In this document: in pieces, positions 22,105 through 34,560 of the stretch | How the letters are laid out: each line of letters begins with the position of its first letter | How positions within the stretch are numbered: the stretch's first letter is position 1 | Source: Rosa chinensis | Taxonomy: Eukaryota > Streptophyta > Magnoliopsida > Rosales > Rosaceae | Assembly (NCBI RefSeq): GCF_002994745.2 | Contig: NC_037094.1 | Location: 22,483,001-22,547,000 of the forward strand | Length of the DNA stretch: 64,000 bases | Direction of reading: 5' to 3' | Position numbers and translations under genes: made by a program | The notes under the pieces: generated by a model | Told to the model about the DNA's origin: nothing | The model's input: the letters and a program-made list of their open reading frames with translations, nothing else | The model's database searches: none

Positions 22105-24774
22105 CTCCTCAGCTTGATGAGGGGGAACAATCATCAAGCTGCTGCAAAGATAGGTATGTTGAGGAGAACATAGGCCTTTTGTAAAAACATCAGCAAGTTG
22201 ATCATGAGTAGAAACAAATTGAACCCGCATAGACTAAGCCTTTACTTTTTCCCTTGTGAAATGCACATCAACTTCAACATGTTTCAGCTTGGAATGATGG
22301 ACTGGATTTTAAGCAAGAGCAAGAGCTAAAATATTGTCACAGTGAAGAACTGGAGTGGAAGCTAAATCAACATGTAGATCATGAAGCAGATTAATAAGCC
22401 ATTGAAGTTCAGAAGTGGTATCAGCCATGCTTCGATACTCAGCCTCAGTGGAAGAATGAGAGACAACATTCTGTTTCTTGCTACACCAAGATATAGGGGA
22501 ATTGTTAAGGAGAATAACAAAACTTGTTGTAGATTTTCTGTCATTGGGATCACCTGCCCAATCTGCATCACAATAAGCCTACAGTGTAGCTTGCACAGGA
22601 TTGAATTTGGAGGAAAACATATCAAACTTCCTGAAAAGAATGCCATGATCTATAGTGCCTTTGACATATCTCAAAACTCTCTTGGCAGCATATAAATGTT
22701 CTTCGGTAGGAGAATGTAAGAATTGGCATATAGAATTCACACTATATGCTATATCTGGTCGAGTAAAGGTTAAATATTGTAGACAACCAACCAAGCTTCG
22801 AAAATGAGTGATATCAGATTGTTGAAGTAGACTACCAGAATCCTTAAGGAGCTTAACACCTGACTGACAAAGGGTGATATGAGAATGACAAGCATCCATA
22901 CGAGCCTTGTGAATAAGATCTCTGGCATACTTGTGTTGAGACATAAAAATACCAGTTTGCAAGTACTTGATTTCCAATCCTAGAAAGAAATGTAAGTCAC
23001 CTAAATCTTTCATATCAAACTCAGATTGAAGAGCAACCTTAACTTCTGAGATAAGATCTTCACTATCTCCTGTAAGAATAATATCATCCACATATAACAA
23101 GAGATAAACTCTAGCAGTACCAGAAGTTTTGACAAACAAAGATGGATCAGCATAGGAGTTCTTAAAGCCGATTGAAGGTAAGAAATTGGTAAATCTCTCA
23201 TTCCATGCTCTGGGGGCCTGTTTAAGGCCATATATAGATTTGTGAAGTTTGCACACTAAGGATGATCCATTTTCAAAGCCACTAGGCTGAGACGTATAGA
23301 CTTCTTCATTAAGAATGCCATGCAAGAAGGCATTTTTAACATCCATTTGATGAAGCTTCCAACTAGAGTTAGCAGCCAAGCAAAGAATGAGTCTAACTGT
23401 AGTATGTCTTACTACTGGGGAGAAAGTCTCTTCAAAATCCACTCCATATTCTTGACTGAACCCTCTAGCAACTAATCGAGCCTTATGTCTTGCAATTGAT
23501 CCATCTGAATTTCTCTGAATTTTAAAAATCCATTTGCATGAAACTAGATTTTTATCAGGAGGTAAGGGCACAAGAGTCCAGGTATTCTGATGCATAAGAG
23601 CATTATATTCCTCCTGCATAGCCTGCTTCCAAGCTGGAATTTTTAAAGCAGCCTTATAGCTACATGGTTCAAAATCTGCAGGGTCTGTACTTGGTTCAGT
23701 GAGTATAGATAAAAAAAATTTCTTCTGTATAACTCCTCTCTTACCCCTGGTGAGCATGCTATGATCATTGACAACAGCATTAGTCAAACCTTCAACAAGA
23801 TGCATAATATTTGAATATGAGATATTACTGTTGTAGCTTGAAGTGTGATTAGGACAATCCAAGACCATTTCAATACCAATTCCAGGCTGAGTACTAACAT
23901 TAAGATTGCCATTTGCTTCTTCAAACTGAATCAGAGTATGAGTAGTTGGACTAAAAGGAGGTAAAGGGCTAGTAGCATTACAAGCTTCAGAAGATAGTAT
24001 GGGACTGGTAACAGGTGGAATGGAACCCAGCTCACAGGAAGAGTTGAGAACACGCATGGGGAGAAAATTAGGTAAACCATCAGAGGATGCATTATGTTCT
24101 GAATAAGAGTTATCAAATTGTGAAGAAGTGATAGAGTTAGGAGATGGACCTGTATGAGTGTTCACAGTAGCTGGTGATGTATGGTGGACAGGTGTGGGCA
24201 AAATAGACTGAGTAAAAGACTGAGATTGAGGAAGATAAGGCTGTGCCATTGATAGTGAAAACTTGGATGATGATGATCTTTGCAAATCACTTGAAGATTG
24301 AGAGCTGGACAAATGTTGAGTCACTTGAGAAAAAGGAAAAGAATCTTCATCAAAAAATACATGCCTGGAAATAATACATTTCTTTGTGCTCAAATGATTA
24401 CAAATATACCCCTTGTAGCCAGTAGCAAACCCCAGAAAGATACACTTTGCAGTCTTTGATTGCAGCTTGTCACTTCTACATGGTGTCAGTAGTGGATAAC
24501 ATGCACAACCAAACACTCTCAACAACTCCAAAGAAGGCTGAGTGTGATAGAGTTTTGCAAAAGGTGATTCCATATTGTTCACTGTTGTAGGCATTCTGTT
24601 GATGAGATATGTGGCCAAAGCACATGCATGATACCAAAACATGGGAGGTAAAGATACAGTTTGCATCAGAGTTACTGTTGTTTCTCTCACATGTCTATTT
24701 TTCCTTTCTGAGATGCCATTTTGTTCAGGAGTGTAGAGACAAGAAATCTGATGTAGTATGCCATTTTGATTCAA
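22105..24774 (-). pseudogene. Copia integrase end, reverse transcriptase and RNase H
   Basis: The minus frame 24774-22579 (731 residues) contains the integrase C-terminal part (YTPEQNGISERKNRH), a Ser-rich linker, and the RVT_2 reverse transcriptase with WKLHQMDVKNAFLHG and the catalytic YVDDI. An in-frame TAG near 22579 interrupts it just before the RNase H motif YCDADWAGDP. RNase H continues to about 22150 with another stop (TAG) near 22232. The region reading HCDNILALALAQNPVHH is RNase H-typical. The element is therefore dead in its 3' half. Confidence 0.9.
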
Positions 24775-27035
24775 AAAACTTTGAAATTAACACCAATGTA
24801 TTCACCACCACCATCAGATCTCAAGGTTTTAATAGTGGTTGTGAACTGATTTTTGACAAATGCACACAGAGATTGGAAGTATGAAAACACTTCACTTTTA
24901 TTCTTCATGGGAAAAATCCAAGTATACCGAGTACAATCGTCTATGAACAGTACAAAGTATTTAAAACCATCAATGGAAACATGAGGTGATGGCCCCCAAA
25001 CATCTGAATGAACAATTTCAAAAGGAGCTAAACACTTTGTTTGTGATGAGGGAAAGGGAAGTTTCTGAAATTTTCCGAAAAGACAATCTTCACACATAGA
25101 GCTATTATCTGGCTTACTAACAATGTTGCCTTTATTCAGCATTTGGCTGACAACCTCATTTGATGGATGACCAAATCTTTTATGCCAAAGAGAGTGTTTG
25201 ACAATCCTGCCAAGAAAAGCTGAAGATGCTTTGGAAGAAATCTGAGTTGAAGTAGATGCACTTGAAAGTTTCTGTAATTGAAGAGGTAAGTCAAATGGTA
25301 TCGGATACAAGCCTTGTTTACTCAGTCCTTGGTACAATATTTTGCCCAGCACCTTGTCCTGTATAACACACATGAATTCATCGAACCAAACGGAGCAGTT
25401 ATTTTGCTTGCATAACTTATATATAGAAAGCAAATGTGCAGCAAGTTCAGGTATAAGTAAAATACTGTTCAATTTAAGTCTACCAAGCATGGCATCACCA
25501 GTATGTGTAATCTTGAGATAGTTACCATTACCAACTTGAACTGAATCAGTAGCATTGTATGGTGCAATGTTATTGAGGAGCTGAACTTCACTGGTCATAT
25601 GGTTCATAGCACTAGAGTCTGCAAGCCAGAAGTGTGGTGGACTAGGTGGAGTTGTTGTAGCAAGCATGGCCTGGATCTCTTCATTCTGTTGTTGTTGTTG
25701 CTGTTGTTGACCAGGAAAACCAATGATATAATAGCACCTATCAGCAGTGTGATTATCTCTTCCACAATATTGGCATTCAACATTTGAGCTTGAAGCACCT
25801 CCAGGATTGAAATTGTTGAGAGACCTGCAAGTCTTTGCACCATGTCCAACCTTGCCACAGAGTTGACAAGTAATAGATGTGCCATCAACATTGTTGTTGT
25901 TATTTCTGTTGAAATTCCCATTGTTGAAATTTCCATTGTTTCTGTGAAAACCATTTCCACCAAAAAAATTGTTGTTCCTATTGTTGAAGAAACCATCTCT
26001 TCCAGCACCATTGCCCCTACCACCAGTAAAGATGTTATTTCGACCTCTTCCTGCATAGAATCCAGCCATTGGAAAAGCAATATCCATCATGGCATAGGGT
26101 GTATATGGAGAAAAACCATATGGAAGTGCAGGTATGGGAATATATGGAGATTGTGGAGTAACAGCAGATTGCTGAGCTTGAGTAGTCTGGGGTAAAGGAC
26201 TAAATCCAGGAGGCACATTAATATTAGGAGACTGATGTGTAATGGTGAGGGAGCTGGAAGCACTTGTAGATTGAAGTGAAATTGTGGATGAACCAGGAGC
26301 ACTTGAGGGTGATGCTTGATTTTTAGCTAGCATAGTAGTGAGATTCAGTGTGGAGCTGGACTGCATTTCATTCTCAATATCAACCTCAGCAGCTTTGAGC
26401 AATGTTTTCAATTCTCCCATAGTACAAGTCACATGAGCTCTAATAACTGTCTTGATTGCAGCATATTCAGAAGGTAATCCTCTCAGAACTACAACCACAA
26501 TGTCTTCATCATCAAGAAACACACCAACAGTTTCTAGTGCATCTCTAGCTGCCTTGACTTTATCCAGGTAGGTTTCTATATTATCTGACCCTTTCTTTAA
26601 GCCCTGGAGATTAGACTTCAGCTGTAGAATATTTTGGCGATTAGGAGCAGCAAACTTGAGTTTGAGGTTTGCCCACATTTCAGCAGCAGACTTACTGCCA
26701 ACAGCACAGGACATAGCAAGAGGACTAAGTGTTTGTCCAAGTATATTGACTATACTTTGATCCTGAGTTTTCCAAGCAACATATGCAGAGTTGATAACAT
26801 TTGTGACTCCATCTGAATCAAGTACAAATTGTGGTGGACATCTAATAGTTCCATCCACAAAGCCATAAAGATTCTGGCCTTTGAGAAAAGACTCAAGTCT
26901 AAACAACCAAGTTGGGTAGTTTGTCTCATCCAGTAGAATATTAGGCAAATACACAGTGGTTTGTGTGGCCTGAGTAGTAGTCATGACTATAATTGAAGTA
27001 AAGCTTGGTACAAGAATTGAGGTTTCAACTTTCAA
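24771..27035 (-). pseudogene. Copia gag, protease and integrase
   Basis: A 754-residue frame. A UBN2-type gag lies at residues ~30-230, followed by a Pro/Ser/Gln-rich stretch and an Arg-Gly-Asn-rich stretch. Two zinc knuckles follow (CQLCGKVGHGAKTC at ~388 and CQYCGRDNHTADRC at ~420) and then a poly-Gln run. The protease-like WLADSSAMNHMT (~470) lacks the usual D-S/T-G triplet: it has DSS. The pre-integrase HKRFGHP is at ~625 and the integrase core HSDVWGP..FIDDCTRYTW from ~690. The frame ends at a stop within a T-run at about 24774, where the pol frame shifts. In related elements gag-pol is one frame. Confidence 0.9.
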
Positions 27036-27572
27036 CAGATTTACACTAGCATGAGTTTGTGACTAAGTAAAGTCTTCAGTAGTGAAAGCAAACACAAATT
27101 GTAACAATCCGAGCCTTGAGATATACGCAGTAGCAAATCTTTAACAAATGAGCTAGGGTTTGAGCAAAACTAATACTTCTCTGATCTTGTACAAGCAAAT
27201 AGCTACTAATAGTGAAATAGAACACTGATTATAACAGATCTGAGCTCCAAGGATGTAAAGCAGTAATGATTGTCAACCAAACTTAGTGAATCTTGAACAA
27301 ATCTGAGTTTCTGAACTTGATAATGAAAACTAGCTTCCAATACTGAAATCGTGTACTAATTATAGTAGATCTGAGCTTCGATGATGCAAATCGGAAGAAA
27401 ATTTCAACAAAATAACAAAAGGAAAAATCTGATTGAAGATGAAGAACATATCTGTTGCTGCTGAAACTTGAGAATGAACAAAATTGAGTGTATAGAAGCT
27501 TGAATCTGTACTTGAATCACTGAGAAATAGCTGAAAGATTGAGGTCACCGATCAACCTGGCCTCTAGTACCA

Positions 27573-27820
27573 TGAAAGTTTGAGTATTTGCTTCAGAGAG
27601 AAGAAAGAAATCTCTTAAGTAAAATATCTGAGTTTGTTATATAAAATGATTCACATCGTTACAAATCGAGGAGTTGTGTCTATTTATACAAGAAATGGAT
27701 GTATAGATGAACGCCATGCGTCAAGCATCTATGAAAATGGAAACTAACTAACTAACTTGACGTAACAGAAGACTAATTAACATCACTAATTAACCGGAAG
27801 ACTAATTACTACAGCTAACA
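27573..27820 (-). repeat. 5' LTR of the copia element
   Basis: A 248-bp repeat matching 21854-22101. On the minus strand it is followed by the primer-binding-site-like TGGTACTAGAGG. Confidence 0.95.
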
Positions 27821-28099
27821 ATATCTACTTCATATTTCTCTCAATTTTTGACTTCCCCTAATCTGTTCAGTTTCAAAATCCGATCTTTAGGGTTTGGTTT
27901 TCTTCAATTTGTCTTGAATTTGCGTTTTGGATTTTGTGGAGATTGATTGGTTTTAGGGAGGTTGTGATCGGAAACTGCGGAAATGGGGTTGATTTCAGGG
28001 ATTCTGTGCACAATTAAAAGAGATCCATATGTGTGTATGGTTGTCGAAACCAGTTATTTAAGTGATATTGGCCTATAAGAAAACTATTTTCTTTTGCAG

Positions 28100-28210
28100 C
28101 GTGATGAAGAGGACATGGTGGATCTTGGTAGAAATTGCTAGGTTGAGTTCAAGGAGTACTATGTCCAAATGCAAGCTGGCAAAAGAAGCCAAGCACCTGT
28201 TCCTTCACAG
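28100..28210 (+). pseudogene. SKIP31: SKIP31-like F-box protein, internal exon fragment
   Basis: An exon-like block of 37 codons between TTTTGCAG and GTAATT reads RDEEDMVDLGRNC, a stop, then VEFKEYYVQMQAGKRSQAPV and PSQ. It corresponds to the segment after the F-box of plant SKIP31. The stop shows it is not under selection. Splice borders are kept, so the source was genomic DNA and not a processed mRNA. It matches the first exon at 21771-21848 on the other side of the copia element. Confidence 0.85.
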
Positions 28211-29321
28211 GTAATTGGAGTTTCTTAAGCCTTACATTACTTCTTATATGCATAAAGTTGTCTTTCTGTGTGATATTAGAGAAGAGGCTGCTATTCCATC
28301 ATGATGGAAAGAACAATTAAAGATCATGTAGTTCTGTTTGTTTCTATTAAAATTTCGCTCGCAATGGCTTGTAAATTTGTGATTTTGCTACTGTTTGTTT
28401 GATTTTGTGCTTGGAATTTGATGCTTTTTCAGTCCTTAGAGGTTGTTTGGTGACCGGAAAAATGGTGACTATGATTGTAGTTTTCCTTCCTTTATTAGCT
28501 TTGTGTTTCCTGTTTTTCCAAATATGATTCCCAGTTATGATCCACATGACAGTGAACATGGTCTGAAGTAGAGTTTATACTGTGAGTTTGATTCTTTGAT
28601 TTGCTCTATTAGTGTTAATCTCTGTTTTGTTTCTCACTGCTTGCATTAGTATTCTGCTTTCTAATTCGTTACCTACAAGTGGGGCGGTGGCAGGTGTGAA
28701 CCAAATAGCCTTAAAGATTTATTTTCATAGCTTGATTGATACATTAGTTCACAAATTGAGCCAATTCCTATTGTCTTGTATGAGCCAATGTCATACCCAG
28801 CTGGATTGATTTCTAACTTCAACTACCCTTTGTTTTATGTAGAGTTGGCCAGAGAAAGGAATCTAATTTTCCATTAACTTCTCGTCTTGTATATACAACT
28901 TGCTTTCATAAATTTTATTTAAATAACTTCTTTGTCTTGTTGGAGCAAACATGCTTCTAGATTCATATTATAGTAAATTATACTTGTAGACTATCTCGTT
29001 GCAGAAGACTTCTCTAACAAAAGAATTAGACTATATGAATTGGAGGGTTGTGATGACAAGACCACAATACATATTGGATATTGTATTGCAAATTGTTTAA
29101 TTGGCTTTATGATAGTGCTCTATCAGAACAAATGGGTATGTGCTGGCAACATTTTGATCCTAGTATTTACTTTTCCTTCCCCATTTGCTAAAGGGATAAA
29201 GAAGGAAATTGGAGCATTGCAATTAAAAGTATGTCAGGAGCTTGCAGTAGACACTCTTACTTGGTAGCCATTTTTTTAGTTTAATTGCCTTTAGATTGAA
29301 TATATTTTATTGTCCTGTTAG

Positions 29322-29363
29322 GAAGTTGTTGAGATAAAGAGAACTGATAAAACAGGAAATGAG
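29322..29363 (+). pseudogene. Unidentified 42-bp exon-like block
   Basis: Fourteen open codons (EVVEIKRTDKTGNE) lie between a GTTAG acceptor and a GTATGT donor, in phase with the next block. I do not recognise the source. It could be part of the PRMT6 piece or a fifth gene. Confidence 0.35.
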
Positions 29364-29529
29364 GTATGTTCTGTGTTGTATTCGATTATTTTCATCAGGA
29401 ACTGATAAAATTATTATCATAATTTTATACATGTATAATTACTGCTAGTTTATAATTGTGCCTCTGAATTATATCATGGGCATATATGGTTCGAAATTAT
29501 TTTGTTGACATGCTTACTTTTCAACACAG

Positions 29530-29922
29530 AGAGTGGTTGGAAGTGTCATTACAGCGAGAGATCGCTGGCTAAAACCTGGAGGTGTTATACTTCCTTCAAA
29601 TGCAATGGTATTTTCTTTATCTCTTTGGTCTTTCAATTATTGTGACAGTACATCTTTAGTTATGAGATCTATACACGGTTGCTGCTTTAATGTCATTGAA
29701 TTGACAATCATTTCAACCTCATATGTTGTTAACTTGTGGATTATCAACTAGAGTATGCAGCTTCGTCTATATATTTTTGTACAACATTAGATGCTAAATG
29801 AATTTGGTTCTGTAATGCTGATTTTGTCGTTGAATGCTTGCAGTTGTACATAGCACCTTTCACACATGTTGATAGATATAGTGAAAGCATTGATTTCTGG
29901 CAGAATGTTTATGGAATTGATA
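29530..29922 (+). pseudogene. PRMT6: PRMT6 (protein arginine methyltransferase) fragment, two exons
   Basis: Exon 29530-29607 reads RVVGSVITARDRWLKPGGVI and LPSNAM. Exon 29844-29922 reads LYIAPFTHVDRYSESIDFWQ and NVYGID. Both have canonical AG and GT borders. They match the post-SAM-binding part of plant PRMT6-type arginine methyltransferases, nuclear enzymes that dimethylate histone and other arginines. The SAM-binding core, with its double-E motif, and the C-terminal barrel are absent, so no activity is possible. Kept introns point to DNA-level duplication. Confidence 0.88.
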
Positions 29923-30218
29923 GTGAGTACACACCTTACTTACTAACATGATAATCAGTTGTGAAAATGTTTGGAATTACATGGATTTGGTTTGTTGGGT
30001 CTGTAAAGAGGATGCTTTTTTGCGATGTGTCGAGGGTTTTGCGAGTTCCTTTCCTTCTTATATCCTTGTTTGTGAAAGCAAATCCATTGAATATAATTGT
30101 TTATTCAATATATATCTTTGCCCATAGATACTGAATGAGGTTGCTGAATCAATAGTTTAAACCCTATTCAATATACAGCTTTCATCTTAAACTGGAATTC
30201 ATGTTGCATGTTTCATAG

Positions 30219-30353
30219 CTATGCATGCCACACTTGCCAGTCGCAATGTGGAGTTTGATTCCAGATTCCCCCTTATTTCTTGAAGGACGAGGTGGACTTT
30301 TTGAGTTCATAAGAACGACTCAGAAAATGGACATATGGTTATTGTGATTGCTG
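30219..30353 (+). pseudogene. PFK: Plant ATP-dependent 6-phosphofructokinase fragment
   Basis: After a TTTCATAG acceptor the plus strand reads AMHATLASRNV, then in a shifted frame LIPDSPLFLEGRGGLFEFIR and, after another shift, ENGHMVIVIAE. This order is the substrate-binding region of plant PFK, the enzyme making fructose 1,6-bisphosphate in glycolysis. Two frameshifts are present and the piece stops just before the gypsy LTR at 30361, which probably cut it. It is the fourth recognisable host gene in this mosaic. Confidence 0.82.
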
Positions 30354-30360
30354 AGTGACT

Positions 30361-32195
30361 TGATGCATATACTCTCGCAAGCGTACGAATCGTGTTAAGA
30401 TAGGGAAGTATTAAGCCCAAAATTATCGTAACACGGGGATTAGTGGCTAGCCCACAATCCTTGGGTAGTCGGAACTACAGTCACCAAGCAAATAAAAGAA
30501 AATAAAACAAATAAAAAATGCTAATCTAAGGCACCAAGCCTTAGAAATGCTCGACTTTAGTTTGCACCAAAAGCCTAATCAAAACTAAGAGCCTAGTGGT
30601 GAATATGCACAAATGAGTCGAAGAGTTCAATTTGAGAGTTGACTTTAGATTAACAAAAATGTAAGAAAATGTAAAGCAATTAATAAAAATGCAAAGAAAT
30701 TAATAGAAGTGTAAACAAAATAGATGGGAATTTCGGGTGCTAGGGAGGTTCCTCCACCAAATTTCATGTGTCGGAAGCTAATCTAATGTAGATGTAAATC
30801 TCCTATTTTGGTGGTAGTCGTATCCAAGGCGGTTCAAAGCTCAAGGACCGAAATTCCCTTTCATGGTATTTCTACTCCGGTTCAAGGGTCATAAGAACTC
30901 ACTTGACATAAATTAGACCCGGTTCAAGGGTCCCTAATTCACATCAAGAGGCCTAGAGATTGAGGAATTAAACTACTAAGCAACCCGCCTGCATGCAACG
31001 GGTGTAAATCACCATGCTTATAACCCCTCGAATACGAAATTGAAGGTTTCTAGGTTAGGAATTAGAGGGGGTCAAGCCTCTAACTTCGTCCTAGACATGC
31101 TCAAAATATACACCCTAGAGTTGACTAGGCTCCTAGACATGCATTTTAACCCAACAAAAATATATATAAGCATCCATCATATGAAAATTGCATAATTACA
31201 TTAAATTAAACATCTTTTACACAAAATTTGGGCTATGGCACACAACCCTAACCCCCAACAAGGAAATTACTCACAACCCATAATCATAGACATCAAGATT
31301 ACAAAATTCAAAGAGAAAAGAGTATAGAAGTGTAGGAGAAAACAAGGGTAGCCACAAATAGCTAGAAAGCTAGCATGACTATCCTTGAATTACAACTCCC
31401 ACAATTACCCAAGTCTTGAATCTTACAGAGGTAGAAGCCTTTGATGAATCATTGAAGTTTTGGGTGAGTAATCCTTCAAATTCCTAAAATAAAACTAAAG
31501 AAAGTATGGAAAATGGAGGAAGATGAGAGGAGAGAAACCCTAAATTCGGCCAAAAGTCCTAGGGTGTAGAAAAATGGGTCTTAATTAAGCTTGTGAAATG
31601 TGTGTGCAAAAGTGTTTAAATACCCCTTGGGTTCATGGGTCAAGATTGCACTTGTACCCTAGATCTAAGGGCTCAAAAACAAGTAGAAAATGGATAAAAT
31701 GAAAAAACTAAAACAACCTAATAAAAATATAGAGAATTAGAAGATTAGAAAACATTTTGGAAAATATAAAAAAAACAGGAGGGTAAAAGTGTAAGTGAGT
31801 GTGTGCCTCGTGTGAACACAAATAAATATCTTCACCCACATGTGTGATGTGTGTGAGGTGTGTGGTCCACTAATTATTATTGTCATTACATCGATTTTGA
31901 ATTTGAGATTTTGAATACAAAGATGTAATACAAATGGGCTTGGGTCTTCCCTTGTGTGCTTCTTTGGTCTTGGGTCTCGGACTTCTTGCTATTGAGCCAA
32001 GTTGACTTGGTTGACCTAATGGTCAATTAGTTGATTTTGCGTCATTTTGTCGGAAGCCCCATTTTGCTTCAATTTCGCACAATTTCTTCCGAAATCCACA
32101 ACTTCGCTTATTCACTACAATATAAATAAAAATAGATTAATTACATAATAATTACTTTGGAGATTAGCTTAATTCTAGTGTTTAGAACGTAATCA
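30361..32195 (-). repeat. 3' LTR of a Ty3/gypsy (Tat/Athila-like) element
   Basis: About 1.8 kb of non-coding AT-rich DNA starting TGATGCATATACTC and ending GAACGTAATCA. Immediately to the right, read on minus, is CAAGTGTGGGGGTT, the polypurine tract that precedes the LTR in Tat/Athila-type gypsy elements, preceded by TTGCTTGGGGACAAGC. So this is the 3' LTR of a minus-strand element. The flank at 30356-30360 is TGACT; the partner copy was not found because the other end is missing. Confidence 0.75.
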
Positions 32196-34560
32196 AACCC
32201 CCACACTTGAACTTTGCTTGTCCCCAAGCAAACTAAATGTAAACATAATCCGAAAATCTATTAACTCACAAACATAAAGGAAGTGTAGTATTAGCCTTTC
32301 CAACCATAACCCTCAGAGAACTAATTATGTAGATGACCATGAAAAAGATGTAAGCACAACATAAGATTTTTGAATTTGTAAGGCAATTAAGATGCACATG
32401 CAATAGATGCTCAAGTATATGCATGTGTTGACCATGTGTCAAATTAATCCACCATAATCAAATAAGCATATAGAAGACCCGACATAACCCACTAAACTCA
32501 CATAGGTTCACTAAATATTACCTCTCAAGTGTTTATGGGCTATATGTGTTTCACTCAAAAGCAATTTCACAACATGCGCTGTCATATGCTTGCTCCTCGA
32601 TCTCATCTCCGCTAGGTAGCTCACAACATTCAAGATCAAGAGGTCTTTTATTTGGTTGTAATGGGGTTAAGGGCAAATGGCTAATAGAAATGAAGGATAA
32701 GGATAAACAAAGTCCAAGGAAATCGGTGAAGCAACTCTCTCTTGTAAAGATATATGACTTTTGCTTTCGAATGCTAACTCACTCACTCTAAAACCCAATA
32801 TGCAACTCACGCTATACTATGTACAATACTTTACCTTCTTTCTATTTTTGGAATTTCTTCTATTTGACTTTCTCTTTCTTTTTTTTCACCCTTTCTTTTT
32901 TCTTTCTTTTTCTTTTCAAACTTTTTTTTTTCCGAAACTGTCCTTTGTAAACAAAATCGCTCACCCCACACTTATTCTTTTGTAACCTTGCACTTTTGAT
33001 TTTTTCTTTTCTTTTGAAGCACTCAAACATAAAGTCATTCTCTCGAATCACTTCACCAACTACTAAGGAATGGTAAGATAAAAGTGTATAGGCTAGGTAG
33101 GGATTTGTGGTGCAAATGAATAAAAGGCTAAATATATAAATAGGCTCAAAGTGGCAATCTAGTGGTAAATATTTTTGGGCACATGCTTCTTTGGCCATGG
33201 TGGTATTAAGCCTAATTGCCTCAATCCTTTCTATCCCGTCGGAAGCTAAAAGTAGCTTCGAGATGTCTCAAGTAAGTTCTAGATACACAATGTCATGAAA
33301 TTGTACACACATGAAAGAATAAGTGAATGAACGATGCATACACTATAGATAAAGGCACAAAAGCTCACAAATAAGGCATGCAAGTTAATCGAATAATCTA
33401 TATGCTTCTCTAACTATTATGAACGAACCTAACATAGGCTATATGCACACATATAATCAAGCATAGATCACATATACACTCAATCACAAAACAAATTCAA
33501 AATCCTAGATCATGCTTAATCTATCCACAATCATAACAAGTTAAGTCCATGTCTTGTCATTGGGGTTGGAAAAAGGCATTAACCACTAAAATATAATTAC
33601 AAAAAGCTAAACTAATTTTTTTTTTCATAGGCGCCCGAGCCCTCACCCCCACACATAAAACCAATATTGTCCTCAATGTTGTAAAGTGAGCTCGAAGGCT
33701 AAAATCCGTGTTGGATTTAGGCATGAGAGTGAAGTTCGGGTGAAGGCACAAAAATCAACTATGAAAATGAAAATCTAAATGCGAAGAAAAGATACGGAAA
33801 ACTCCCTTTGTAGACCTCCATTGCTCATGACCTTCGGAGAAGACAAATATGAGACACCAACCTCAAGGCACAAGGCCTTGACTTCCTTAACATATGCTCC
33901 ATAATAGCTCAAGGTGCTCATAAAAAGATCGACTGCATTTAGAACATAAATGTCCTTGAGCAATGGGTCACAGAACAATCACTTCAAAGAATAAGGAAAA
34001 GAGTCCTCCATTAAGCAAATGGCCTTGACCACATCCATCATACCACACGACTACCCATATATTACTCTCCATTGAAGAATTGAGTGCAAGAAGTTCAACC
34101 AACCCGAGTGAACAAAAATTAGTGAGTGCAGAAAACTTCCAACAATGACCTTTCTATCTTCAAATACCCATATCTCAAATTCAGAAATAGATAAGTAAGT
34201 GAGACTTCACAGAATAGAAAGTAGACTCAGAGAGCTTTCTATCCATATAAAGGAAGCCACCTATCTCCAATTGAGATGAAAACTACTCGGATTACATATA
34301 TACCAATTGGGAAATTCTATTTTGGCAACAATATATAACAGGTAAAATCACACAATATGTGTAAGAAAGATAAATCAACAAAATATGTTAAATTATAATA
34401 TGTCAAATATGTCAACTAACTGACTAAGTGAAGCACTGATTTCCTCGTAATGGATATTAATCATATTATGCATGTCCTTTGTCAACAGGCTCTCACATGT
34501 ATCAATTTGTACCTTGCCTTTCTGCTTTGGTTGAGAATATTAGTAAGCTTTAGCCACAAA
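32196..34560 (-). mobile_element. Remnant internal region of the gypsy element
   Basis: Non-coding 3' internal sequence of a Tat/Athila-like element, including the region around 33630-33710 whose minus strand reads CATTGAGGACAATATTGG near GTGTGGGGGTGAGGG, typical of the segment after pol. No gag or pol domain is visible, so the element is truncated on the right. The exact break is unclear and set by loss of recognisable motifs. Frames of 60-110 codons here are T-rich or A-rich readings without homology that I can name. Confidence 0.5.

Larger units (their letters stand above)
21854..27820 (-). mobile_element. Ty1/copia retrotransposon, full length, inactive
   Basis: A 5967-bp element with two 248-bp LTRs (21854-22101 and 27573-27820) that differ at eight positions by eye, both TG..CA. 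The target duplication is GTATC (21849-21853) against ATATC (27821-27825), one mismatch. On the minus strand, the base run after the 5' LTR starts TGGTACTAGAG (a degenerate initiator-Met tRNA primer site), and AGGAGAGG precedes the 3' LTR. The order gag, protease, integrase, reverse transcriptase, RNase H marks copia. The polyprotein is broken by one frameshift and at least two stops, so it cannot move by itself. It split the SKIP31 fragment. Confidence 0.95.

Noticed and set aside
30361..32195. Third solo LTR
   Set aside because: A polypurine tract and typical internal sequence adjoin its right end, and no matching 5-bp duplication was found, so it is the 3' LTR of a truncated element.
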